Of a stretch of DNA of 64,000 bases, positions 1 through 7,446 are shown in pieces. Made by a program: the position numbers and the translations under genes. Each line of letters begins with the position of its first letter. The stretch's first letter is position 1. The notes beneath the pieces are model-generated. The model was not told where the DNA came from, did no database searches, and saw only the letters and a list, made by a program, of their open reading frames with translations. This stretch comes from Chloroflexota bacterium (GTDB lineage Bacteria; Chloroflexota; Anaerolineae; Aggregatilineales; J027): NCBI GenBank assembly GCA_016234595.1, contig JACRBG010000029.1:1-64000 (forward strand), read 5' to 3'.

Positions 1-577
1 AAGACAAACTCAAATCGGGTTCTTTTTCTGAACTAGCCATGCTTGCCATGCCCAATGGCGCGAAGGAGGCCTGACTCAACCCCAGCATCTGGGGATTTTT
101 ATTCCGGCGTTTTTGAGGACTTTTCTTTTGGCATTGACAATCCCCCACCCGAATGACCCCGCCTTCAATCACCCGCGCCAGCATCCCCACCCTAAAATCA
201 AATGAGTCATAATCCTTACCCTGAATCGCGGCAAACCATTCACAGGGGGTGCGGGGTTTGGTAATTTCGATAATTGCCACCTCGCCAATTTGCAACCGAT
301 CCCCCTTATTTAAAGTGAAGACATCAAGGCCCTCAACAATAATCTGTTCACCCAGTTCCCCCGGCTCGGTTTTATAGCCTTTGGCGTTCATCTCCTGCAC
401 CCAGTCATAGCCAAGCAAATTTACTTGGCGGGTTTTATTTTTGCCTGCTTTGCGATCGCCTTCGATACCATAATCGGCAATCAGCGTGGCAGTTTCTACC
501 GGCACACGGGTGTAGTGAAATGGTTCTTGGTGTTTGCTTGGTTTAGGCTGATACACAATGCTGTAGATACGGCTCAT
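1..577 (-). CDS. MOSC-domain protein, C-terminus cut by window edge
   Basis: Reading the minus strand from the ATG at 575-577 gives 192 codons without a stop, so the gene continues beyond base 1. The N-terminal ~130 residues fit a MOSC domain (sulfur-carrier domain related to the molybdenum cofactor sulfurase C-terminus): GIEGDRKAG, RQVNLL, GELGEQIIVEGLDV, GDRLQIGEV and TKPRTPCEWF occur in the usual order, and the Cys in the last motif is the family's candidate sulfur-carrying residue. After ~residue 150 comes a basic stretch with Cys-x-Cys (DCQCQKKS) that looks like a low-complexity tail. It is divergent from the RNase H gene, with 73 bp between the starts. Domain call is fairly sure; substrate unknown. 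Confidence 0.8.
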   Translation of the reverse strand, partial: MSRIYSIVYQPKPSKHQEPFHYTRVPVETATLIADYGIEGDRKAGKNKTRQVNLLGYDWVQEMNAKGYKTEPGELGEQIIVEGLDVFTLNKGDRLQIGEVAIIEITKPRTPCEWFAAIQGKDYDSFDFRVGMLARVIEGGVIRVGDCQCQKKSPQKRRNKNPQMLGLSQASFAPLGMASMASSEKEPDLSLS

Positions 578-650
578 AGTGGTTTCGACGGCCTCCTGTT
601 GACGATGCTGGTATACTTGCGGGGACTTCACAAGGAGATTGTCGCATACC

Positions 651-1565
651 ATGAAACCGAAAGCAACGATTTACACCGACGGCGGCTGCGTGCCAAATCC
701 CGGCCCCGGCGGCTGGGCGGTCTTGATTATTGATGAAAATGGGCAAGAGCGGGAGCTATCCGGCGGGGAAAAAGACACCACCAACAACCGCATGGAACTA
801 ACAGCCGTAATGAATGCGCTGCAAGCCTTTGATACCGCCCACGAAATCTACCTTTTTGTAGATAGCGAGTATGTCAAAAAAGGCTTAACTGAATGGATGC
901 CGGGGTGGCTACGTAAAGATTGGCGCAGCAGCACAGGCCAGCCCGTCAAAAACCAAGATTTATGGGAACGGCTGAATATCTTGGTCAATAAACACGAAAT
1001 CCACTGGAATTGGGTACGGGGTCACGCGGGTAATGTCTATAACGAACGGGTAGACCGTCTTGCCGCCGCCGCTATTCCCGGAGCCAAGCCCTCTGCCGAA
1101 AAAAAACCAATGGTCATGACCGAAGCGGCCTCTGGCACATTGAGTGTCTATTTCCGGGTGGCTGTCCCCAAAAACGGCGGGCCGGGGGGTTGGGCGATTC
1201 GTGTGTGGGATGGCGACCAATCGCAGGAATTTACAGGCCGTGTCCCCGCTGTGGAATCTTCCAATAAACTCGAATTGATGATTGCCTCGCAGATTTTCAA
1301 GACTGTGCCCAAAGATGCCCCATTGAAAATTTATTGCACTAGCGAATATGTTTACAAGGGGATGACAGAATGGATCAAGGGTTGGCAAAAACGCAATTGG
1401 ATTACCGCCAGCGGTACACCCGTCAAATATGCGGAGATTTGGCGTGAACTCCAAAAATATACGACCCAGGGTCGTCCAGTCGAATGGGCACTCGAAGCAG
1501 GCAATCCCCTTGCAGCAGCCATTAACGGCCTCGATAAATTGGCGCAAGATGCCCTCAAAAATTAG
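651..1565 (+). CDS. rnhA: Ribonuclease HI with duplicated, degenerate second RNase H domain
   Basis: 304 aa; the family is usually ~150 aa. ATG at 651 is chosen over TTG at 639 because the AAGGAG at 632-637 is 13 nt from the ATG but only 1 nt from the TTG. Residues 1-140 form a complete RNase HI that cleaves RNA in RNA:DNA hybrids: acidic residues D10 (YTDGG), E49 (NRMELTA), D71 (VDSEYV), D135 (ERVDRLA) and H125 (GHAGN). Residues ~163-304 repeat the fold, with matching PGGWAI, NKLELM, SEYVYKGMTEWIKGW and GLDKLAQDA. In this copy D10 aligns with R169, D71 with T230 and the His is lost; only E208 and D295 remain. The second copy is therefore probably structural or hybrid-binding. Confidence 0.9.
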   Translation: MKPKATIYTDGGCVPNPGPGGWAVLIIDENGQERELSGGEKDTTNNRMELTAVMNALQAFDTAHEIYLFVDSEYVKKGLTEWMPGWLRKDWRSSTGQPVKNQDLWERLNILVNKHEIHWNWVRGHAGNVYNERVDRLAAAAIPGAKPSAEKKPMVMTEAASGTLSVYFRVAVPKNGGPGGWAIRVWDGDQSQEFTGRVPAVESSNKLELMIASQIFKTVPKDAPLKIYCTSEYVYKGMTEWIKGWQKRNWITASGTPVKYAEIWRELQKYTTQGRPVEWALEAGNPLAAAINGLDKLAQDALKN

Positions 1566-1596
1566 GGGGTTACGCAACGCTCACCTTGCCTAGCCG

Positions 1597-1602
1597 TATA
1601 AT
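1597..1602 (+). promoter_or_regulatory. Candidate -10 box upstream of lipoprotein gene
   Basis: A perfect TATAAT lies 37 bp before the ATG at 1640, followed by an AAGGAG ribosome site at 1626-1631. No good -35 is seen at 16-18 bp spacing, so this is only a candidate. Confidence 0.35.
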
Positions 1603-1639
1603 GTGAAATACCGTCAATCAACTGCAAGGAGCCTTATCC

Positions 1640-2464
1640 ATGAAGATTTATCGCGTATTGCTTTCCCTCATAATGTTGATGGGGGCAACCCTTGCCTGCG
1701 ATCTTGGCAAAGTCCAAGATACCGTCAAAGCGGTCAGTAAAGCCGTAGATTTGTTACAGGAAATTAGTGAAAGCGGTACATGGAAATATACCACTGAGGG
1801 GATTGAAGCGCTTGACAAAGCCAACGGGTTCGCCGCCGAAGCGACCCTAACCTCTGGTGAAACCACTGCAACAGGCGAAAGCATTACCCAAATCAATCGG
1901 CAAGTGTTGTGGTCAATCAGTGCCGACGCGCAGGGTGATTCGATGTTGAGCATTACACAAAGTGATACCGTATTGCAATATTTGACTGTTGATAAAAAAC
2001 GCTACCTTGTCAATGCCGATGGCACGTATTCATGTGATGATACGACCGACGAAGCCGATATTTTTGCGGGCAACGTGGGCGATTTATTTGTGCAATATAG
2101 CGCCGACGCCATCGGGGTACAAGCCATCTCAGTTGCCGAGCAGCAAAGCACCAATGAGAGTGTCAATGGCTTCACAACCACCAAATATCGCTTAGTATCG
2201 AAATTGCAGGACGCCCTCGATATTTTGAAAGATGTGGATTCGGATGACTTAAAGAAATCAATCGCCGACGTGCCACCTTTCTTCATTGACGGCACGATTT
2301 ACATTGATAACGCCACCAAAGCCTTGATTCGTTTTGAGGCGACGTACTCCGACCTTGACCGTAAAGAGGGCAACACCTTCATTTTTAACGTGACAGCTCT
2401 CGGCAATCAACCCGACTACACTGCCCCCGATCCTTCCAAAATCACCAAGGCCTGTGGGTCATAA
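1640..2464 (+). CDS. Putative lipoprotein, LppX/LolA-like
   Basis: 274 aa. The start codon follows AAGGAG. The N-terminus is a lipoprotein signal peptide: KIYR, a hydrophobic segment, then a lipobox ending GATLAC with the lipidated Cys at residue 20. The mature part is a beta-rich soluble domain with phrases such as GTWKYTTEG, TLTSGETTATGES, VDKKRYLVN, FIDGTIYID and a late lysine/cysteine end (KITKACGS). The overall layout resembles the half-barrel LppX/LprG or LolA fold that binds lipids, but no diagnostic motif fixes this. It sits alone on its strand and ends at a strong stem-loop. Cell-surface lipoprotein: confident; function: unknown. Confidence 0.7.
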   Translation: MKIYRVLLSLIMLMGATLACDLGKVQDTVKAVSKAVDLLQEISESGTWKYTTEGIEALDKANGFAAEATLTSGETTATGESITQINRQVLWSISADAQGDSMLSITQSDTVLQYLTVDKKRYLVNADGTYSCDDTTDEADIFAGNVGDLFVQYSADAIGVQAISVAEQQSTNESVNGFTTTKYRLVSKLQDALDILKDVDSDDLKKSIADVPPFFIDGTIYIDNATKALIRFEATYSDLDRKEGNTFIFNVTALGNQPDYTAPDPSKITKACGS

Positions 2465-2483
2465 TAAACATCTCTAGTGGAAC

Positions 2484-2524
2484 TTCTCGCCTTTGGATGC
2501 TCGTACATTTTCCAGAGGCGAGAA
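2484..2524. terminator. Stem-loop between convergent genes
   Basis: Arms TTCTCGCCT-t-TGGA (2484-2497) and TCCA-g-AGGCGAGAA (2511-2524) pair over 13 bp around one mismatch, with a 13-nt loop. It lies between the stops of the lipoprotein gene and the minus-strand gene at 2551. There is only a short T run, so termination is likely but not proven; it could serve both strands. Confidence 0.55.
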
Positions 2525-2550
2525 TTTCCCTCGCCCTTTGAGAGTAGCTT

Positions 2551-3096
2551 TTAATTTTCGAAGAAAATGTCGTAAACGCAGACTTCATCCCCTTTAAGAC
2601 GTGATGGGGAATCGGCCCGTTGAACCTGAAAAATTTGACCTTTTGGAGAAAATTTCTTGACAGTTCGGTAAATGATGCCATAGTCAAAATCACTTGGGTA
2701 CGGGTTATCACACACCATCCGAATATGGTGAGGTTCCGTTGTTTCTATCTGGTAATGACCAATTTCGCCCCCTCGATGATTGATATGATAAGCCACATCA
2801 ATGCTATTGAGAGCAGCTTCCACCGAAGTCACCTCTGGCGGCCACAGGGCATTATCAGGAATTTGCATACCAATACTCATGAGATCAACCGTCGAGCTTC
2901 CCAACTGCCAGCCATCATTAATTGCTTTGAGTACGTCCAAAAAAGCCTGCAACGGATACCATTTATCGGGTCGGACATCAAAAATTCCATACTTATCAAG
3001 CAAGGGGACAACATCCGTTTTTAAGTGGGCTATAGCAGCCAAAATCACCGCTCCAGAGACTTCAACATTTGGATCAAGCGCAATAAACTGAGTCAT
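2551..3096 (-). CDS. Conserved soluble protein of unknown function
   Basis: 181 aa, no signal peptide or membrane segment. The sequence is well structured: helical N-terminus (VSGAVILAAIAHLK), a KWYPLQAFLDVLKAI segment, an IGMQIPDNALWPPEV segment, then a His/Gly-rich core (VAYHINHRGGEIGHYQIE) followed by MVCDNPYPSDFDYGII and a C-terminal DEVCVYDIFF strand. I recognise this as the pattern of a conserved hypothetical family with the invariant NHRGGEIGHY and CDNPYP motifs, but I know no assigned role. Its layout recalls small ligand-binding V4R/heme-NO-binding-like folds; this is only an impression. It is transcribed alone, between a convergent stem-loop and the two-component regulator gene. Confidence 0.6.
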   Translation of the reverse strand: MTQFIALDPNVEVSGAVILAAIAHLKTDVVPLLDKYGIFDVRPDKWYPLQAFLDVLKAINDGWQLGSSTVDLMSIGMQIPDNALWPPEVTSVEAALNSIDVAYHINHRGGEIGHYQIETTEPHHIRMVCDNPYPSDFDYGIIYRTVKKFSPKGQIFQVQRADSPSRLKGDEVCVYDIFFEN

Positions 3097-3123
3097 ATTT
3101 TTTCCTTGTTCGGCAGATATACC

Positions 3124-3169
3124 TTAAAACACGAGGCGAAGGAGCTGCCAAGTAAGTGTGGTGTTTTAA
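3124..3169. repeat. 9-bp inverted repeat in intergenic region
   Basis: TTAAAACAC (3124-3132) and GTGTTTTAA (3161-3169) are perfect inverted arms separated by 28 bp, upstream of the conserved unknown gene (start 3096, minus) and downstream of the response regulator gene. It could be a terminator for the regulator or an operator for the unknown gene. Confidence 0.4.
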
Positions 3170-3247
3170 TATTATGTGTTTGTCAAAATAGTGTAGCGGA
3201 AATCCGCGCGGAACTCACCTAATAAAAGTCATTAATTTCATAGTATT

Positions 3248-3907
3248 TCACTCATCTTTTGCCGACACCAACCCATGCTGCCATGCCAATGCCGCCGCTT
3301 GGGTGCGATCGGTCACATTCAATTTGGCAAAAATCGAACTGACATAATTCCGCACCGTGCCTTCCGCCAAAACCAGCCGTTCTGCAATCGCCGCGTTACT
3401 CATCCCGCGCGCCAAGAGTTGCAAAATTTCCCGCTCTCGTTCATTCAGTTCATTGGCAATCGTGGACGTTTGCGATGTAGGGCGTGCATTTCCCCGTACC
3501 AACGCAAATAATTTATCAGCTACCGCTGGGTCAACTGGGGTTTGGCCTGCCATCGTGTGTTGAATCGCATTGACAATATCCTCCCGCCGTGAATCTTTCA
3601 GCAAATAACCCGCCGCCCCGGCCTGAATCGCATCAAATACCCACTCATCTTCCACATAGGTTGTCAGCACAAGGATGCGCACATCAGGGTATTGTTCACG
3701 AATTTTGCGTGTGGCATGGATGCCGTTCATCCCCGGCATTTTTAAATCCATCAACACTAATTCCGGCTTGGTTGTGGCGACGAGTTCTAATGCCTGCGCC
3801 CCGTCCTGCGCGATGCCCACCACCTCAATACCCGGGGTGGCGCTCAAAATCGCCTTCAACCCCTCGGAAACCACAATCTGGTCGTCCACAATCAAAATAC
3901 GTGTCAT
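3248..3907 (-). CDS. NarL/FixJ-family response regulator
   Basis: 219 aa. Residues 1-120 are a receiver domain: acidic pair after ILIVDDQ, phosphoacceptor Asp in VLMDLKMPGMNG (about residue 54), conserved Thr/Ser in VLTTYVEDE and Lys in LLKDSRRED. Residues ~150-215 form a LuxR-type helix-turn-helix: LNEREREILQLLARGMSNAAIAERLVLAEGTVRNYVSSIF. Phosphorylation by the neighbouring kinase should promote dimer binding to DNA. The start overlaps the kinase stop by 4 bp, so both are translated from one message. Targets may include its own promoter region, where inverted ATGAC repeats are found. Confidence 0.93.
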   Translation of the reverse strand: MTRILIVDDQIVVSEGLKAILSATPGIEVVGIAQDGAQALELVATTKPELVLMDLKMPGMNGIHATRKIREQYPDVRILVLTTYVEDEWVFDAIQAGAAGYLLKDSRREDIVNAIQHTMAGQTPVDPAVADKLFALVRGNARPTSQTSTIANELNEREREILQLLARGMSNAAIAERLVLAEGTVRNYVSSIFAKLNVTDRTQAAALAWQHGLVSAKDE

Positions 3908-5133
3908 CGGTTAACCCCCACACTAAATTCGACTCGTGTACCCTGCCCCGGTTGGCTTTGCACATTGAGTTGGCCGCCACACAGGGCCGCCCGTTCTTGC
4001 ATCCCTACCAAGCCATAATGCCCATTTTCGCTGGCCTTGCCCAAATCAAACCCTTCGCCATTATCCATCACCAATAATTTTAGCAGACCGCCATCATAAC
4101 CCAACATCACCCCCAGCGCTGTCGCATTGGCATGGCGCACCACATTATTCATGGCTTCTTCGGCAATGCGATAAATAGTCTGTTGAATTGTCGGGTGCAG
4201 TTCGCCCAATGTTTCTGGGGTCTGTAGGCTCAATTGTAATCCAGCCCGTTCAGCATTCATTTGGGCCAGATGGCGCACCGCTAACACCAGCCCCAAATCC
4301 TCTAAGGGGCTAGCGCGTAAGGCTTTAAGGGCACGGCGGGCTTCTGTTAAACCATTGCGCGTCAAATCTTTCGAGAGCGTCAGGGTTTCGCGCGCTTTGA
4401 TTGGATCGGCATCCCACAACACATCCAATGCCTCTAGTTGAACCGCCACGGCACTCAGCGTATGCGCCAAGGTGTCATGCAATTCACGCGCCATGCGGTT
4501 ACGTTCGCGGCTGACCGATAATTGTTCCAAAGTGGTCGCGTAGTGCGCCAAACGTGCATTCGAGAGAGCCAATGCGCGTCGTTCTTCACGCTGTCCATTC
4601 ATCAATTTGCTGACCAAATAGGCAAATGGGATAAAAATAATAAGGCGAAAAAGGGCCTGCTCAATCATAATACCAAAATCAGGCCCACCTAAAATCGCCA
4701 TCGCCAGATAGAGTGCCAATTCAACGAAGGTTGCCCCCACGACATAGACTACAGTCCACCGAAAGCCATATTGAACGCTAAAAAAAATCATCGGCACAAA
4801 CAGCCAAAGTGTGGTCAACCCCGGCTCAGTGAGTGCCGCATCGCCCTTTGTGCCTTCGAGCATTCTTACAAAAACGGTGAGGGCTTCGATCAAAATTGGA
4901 CTAGCAGTGGCCCAAAACAACCCGATGGGTAAAAAATAACGTCCCAATTTCCGGCGTAGCAAAGGCCACCCGAGATACCCCATCAACAGGGTAGAGGCTA
5001 TCACCATCAACAAAAAGTTAATTGCCTCTTTGTTATCAGACAGCGCCCCACACAACGCCAGCAGCATCACCGCCAGCCATGTGCCGACGTAGAGCCTAAA
5101 TACTTGAAGTAACCCGGGTTCCATATGTTTCAT
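3904..5133 (-). CDS. Membrane sensor histidine kinase (HisKA_3 type)
   Basis: 409 aa from ATG at 5133, which has TAGGA 9 nt upstream; a GTG at 5190 would add 19 residues but has no ribosome site. The first ~190 residues contain about six hydrophobic segments and no extracellular sensor loop of note, so sensing may be within the membrane. Next come a coiled coil (LALSNARLAHYATTLEQL), the dimerisation/phosphoacceptor motif RMARELHDTLAHTLSAV with the His after REL, and a GHKL ATPase domain with EEAMNNVVRHANA (N box), VMDNGEGFD (G1) and GLVGMQERAALCGG (G2). This is the usual NarX/DesK-like architecture and it pairs with the downstream response regulator. Confidence 0.92.
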   Translation of the reverse strand: MKHMEPGLLQVFRLYVGTWLAVMLLALCGALSDNKEAINFLLMVIASTLLMGYLGWPLLRRKLGRYFLPIGLFWATASPILIEALTVFVRMLEGTKGDAALTEPGLTTLWLFVPMIFFSVQYGFRWTVVYVVGATFVELALYLAMAILGGPDFGIMIEQALFRLIIFIPFAYLVSKLMNGQREERRALALSNARLAHYATTLEQLSVSRERNRMARELHDTLAHTLSAVAVQLEALDVLWDADPIKARETLTLSKDLTRNGLTEARRALKALRASPLEDLGLVLAVRHLAQMNAERAGLQLSLQTPETLGELHPTIQQTIYRIAEEAMNNVVRHANATALGVMLGYDGGLLKLLVMDNGEGFDLGKASENGHYGLVGMQERAALCGGQLNVQSQPGQGTRVEFSVGVNR

Positions 5134-5190
5134 AGCTTCAATCCTAACATACGTCCGTCCGGCCCGACACTGCATCGAATCATATCCCAC

Positions 5191-5216
5191 ATGACATGGG
5201 TCATATGACCATATGA
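5191..5216. promoter_or_regulatory. Overlapping inverted repeats upstream of the kinase gene
   Basis: ATGAC-atgg-GTCAT (5191-5204) overlaps TCATATG-ac-CATATGA (5201-5216); another ATGACC half-site lies at 5235-5240. The repeats sit between the kinase gene (minus) and the membrane-protein gene at 5316 (plus). Tandem dyads at this place are what a LuxR-type response regulator operator would look like. Binding is inferred. Confidence 0.45.
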
Positions 5217-5315
5217 GCCGCCACCCCTCAAGTTATGACCCCTTTGACTACACCCCATTTATCCAACCTGCTATCGTGAATTCATCTTTTGTAATCCATT
5301 TGGAGGTGAACACTC

Positions 5316-5891
5316 ATGGGCATTGGTGATTCAATTTTGGCGATAAGCTGTCTAGCGGGCTTGATGTTAGCCCTACCTGCCCTATTGATTTTTCTAAATC
5401 TTGGTTTTTACGACACCAGCACTCGTGCCGCCACCCGTCTCGCCAAAGGGGCGATTACCCCGTTTTTTGTCGGGCTGGTTCCCATCCTGTTTATTGGCCT
5501 TCCCGCTGGCCTATTGATCTCAGTGGGCAGTGTCATGCAAGCCTGTGGCACGATTTTTATGCTGCTAGTGGCGCTCTGGGCCTTCTGGGGGCTAGCCGTC
5601 GTCGCTCGGTTGATTGGGATGCGTATTGCATGGATGAACCGTCGCGATGAAAACGCGCTCGTCGAATCCATCACGGGGGCCTTTGCTCTGTCCTTTGCAA
5701 TTGCCTTCCCGGTCATTGGCTGGTTTATTGTCCTCCCCTTTGGTCTGATTATCGGCTTGGGCGCGATTGTCATGACTATGGCAGGTCGTTTTGGGCGGAT
5801 TTTTACGGGCAATCCTCAACCGCGTCCCGTCGTCAGCCCACCAGCAGCATCCCAACATCCAACCTATGAACCCCAACCTGCTGAAGCTTAA
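5316..5891 (+). CDS. Small polytopic membrane protein
   Basis: 191 aa. ATG preceded by GGAGGTG at a good distance. About four hydrophobic helices (residues ~5-30, 47-72, 75-100, 120-155) alternate with short basic loops (TRLAKG, WMNRRDEN), and the C-terminal 25 residues are Pro/Gln-rich and probably cytoplasmic. No catalytic motif seen and no family recognised. It is divergent from the two-component genes and 22 bp upstream of the DUF1800 gene, so it could be co-transcribed with the DUF1800/DUF1501 pair or be a target of the regulator. Confidence 0.65.
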   Translation: MGIGDSILAISCLAGLMLALPALLIFLNLGFYDTSTRAATRLAKGAITPFFVGLVPILFIGLPAGLLISVGSVMQACGTIFMLLVALWAFWGLAVVARLIGMRIAWMNRRDENALVESITGAFALSFAIAFPVIGWFIVLPFGLIIGLGAIVMTMAGRFGRIFTGNPQPRPVVSPPAASQHPTYEPQPAEA

Positions 5892-5913
5892 TCTTAGAGT
5901 GGGAGGCCCATCC

Positions 5914-7440
5914 ATGAAAACCCAACTCTCGCGCCGTACTTTCCTAGCTACCCTTGCCAGTGGAACGATGTTGGCGGCTTCAGGTTGCAGCCAAGTTATT
6001 GATCGTGTTGCCCAGCCCGACCTGCCCAAAGAACTCTGGCTGCCATCGGGAGCAACTCGCCACCCCATCGCCCATTTGCTCAATCGCGCCGCCTATGGCC
6101 CTCGTCCCGGTCAACTCGAAAAAGTCCAGCGTATGGGCCGCGAAAAATGGATTGAGCATCAGTTGGATTATAAAGATGTAGATGATGATGCATTGGATTG
6201 GCGATTGCGGCGTTACGACACGTTGAATTGGAACGCGCAAGATTTGATGTCACTAAACGGCAGTGATGATTTTGGCGGGGGTGATAAAGATTTGGTCGCC
6301 TATGAATTGGCCCAGATGACCCTCGTGCGGGCCGTTTTCTCTGAGCGCCAGCTATATGAGGTCATGGTTGGCTTCTGGACAGATCATTTCAGCATCTACC
6401 AATTCAAAAACGATGTGCTGTATTTCAAAACAGTGGATGACCGCGCGGTCATTCGCCCCCATGCCCTCAGCAAATTCCGCGACTTGCTCAAGGCCTCAGC
6501 GCACAGCCCTGCCATGTTGCACTATTTGGACAACACCGAAAACGAAAAAAGCCACCCCAATGAAAATTACGCCCGCGAGATTATGGAACTGCATACCCTC
6601 GGCGTGCATGGCGGCTACACTGAAAAAGACATCCAAGAAGTGGCTCGCTGCCTGACAGGTTGGGGTAAAAATCGCCAAGGGGAGTTTGAATATCACAGTG
6701 CTTGGCACGATGACGGCGAAAAGACCGTCTTGGGTCATACCATTCCAGCGGGTGGCGGCAAAGATGATGGGGATCAGGTCTTAGAAATCTTGGTCAACCA
6801 CCCCAGCACCGCTCAATTTGTCTGCACCAAGCTAGTACGTCGTTTTGTCGCGGACGACCCACCCCAAAATATCATGGATGCCTGTGTCAACACATGGCAA
6901 TCCACCGATGGGGATATTCGTGCCATCCTGCGCACCTTACTCAATCATCCCGATTTCGACAGCGCCCCACCCAAACTCAAACGGCCCTTTGAATTGATGG
7001 TATCGCTGCTACGAGCCACCAATGCTAATTATGATGGCAATCGGGACATGATCAATCTATTAGACCGGATGGGTCATCGTCCCTTTGCTTGGGCCACGCC
7101 CGATGGCTACCCAGATAAAGCCACTGGCTGGGCCAATAACATGCTCCCCCGCATCAACCTAGCCCTCGACCTCATCAATCAAGAGCTATCGGGTGTAAAA
7201 ATTGATGTATGGGACGTTGCCGAACGTATGGACGCCGAACGCAACGCCGAAAAACTACTGCATAACTTCGGTCGGTTGGTACTTGCCCGTGACCTGACCC
7301 CCACCGAAAATGCCACCCTATGGAATTTCGCAACGGGTAGCAGTGGTAAAAAACCAAATTTGAAGGACGAAAAAGGCCGCGACCAAATGCTACAAACATT
7401 AGGTCTATTACTCGCCAGTCCTGCTTTTCAATGGAGATAA
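5914..7440 (+). CDS. DUF1800 family Tat-exported protein
   Basis: 508 aa from ATG 5914, which has GGGAGG at 5901-5906; longer readings upstream run into the previous gene. The N-terminus has a twin-arginine signal (LSRRTFLATLASG) that ends in a lipobox-like ASGC, so the product is exported folded and may be lipid-anchored. The mature protein has DUF1800 hallmarks: HLLNRAAYGPRPGQ, VGFWTDHFSIY, SPAMLHYLDN, NENYAREIMELHTLGVHGGYTEKDIQEVARCLTGW and RPFELMVSLLRA. The family's biochemical role is unknown; it nearly always accompanies a DUF1501 gene, as here 6 bp downstream. Confidence 0.92.
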   Translation: MKTQLSRRTFLATLASGTMLAASGCSQVIDRVAQPDLPKELWLPSGATRHPIAHLLNRAAYGPRPGQLEKVQRMGREKWIEHQLDYKDVDDDALDWRLRRYDTLNWNAQDLMSLNGSDDFGGGDKDLVAYELAQMTLVRAVFSERQLYEVMVGFWTDHFSIYQFKNDVLYFKTVDDRAVIRPHALSKFRDLLKASAHSPAMLHYLDNTENEKSHPNENYAREIMELHTLGVHGGYTEKDIQEVARCLTGWGKNRQGEFEYHSAWHDDGEKTVLGHTIPAGGGKDDGDQVLEILVNHPSTAQFVCTKLVRRFVADDPPQNIMDACVNTWQSTDGDIRAILRTLLNHPDFDSAPPKLKRPFELMVSLLRATNANYDGNRDMINLLDRMGHRPFAWATPDGYPDKATGWANNMLPRINLALDLINQELSGVKIDVWDVAERMDAERNAEKLLHNFGRLVLARDLTPTENATLWNFATGSSGKKPNLKDEKGRDQMLQTLGLLLASPAFQWR

Positions 7441-7446
7441 ATCATC

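Noticed and set aside
960-1577. 205-codon open frame on the minus strand opposite the RNase H gene
   Set aside because: Its residues show no domain; the plus strand encodes a clear RNase HI with conserved catalytic residues. Frame shadow of a real gene.
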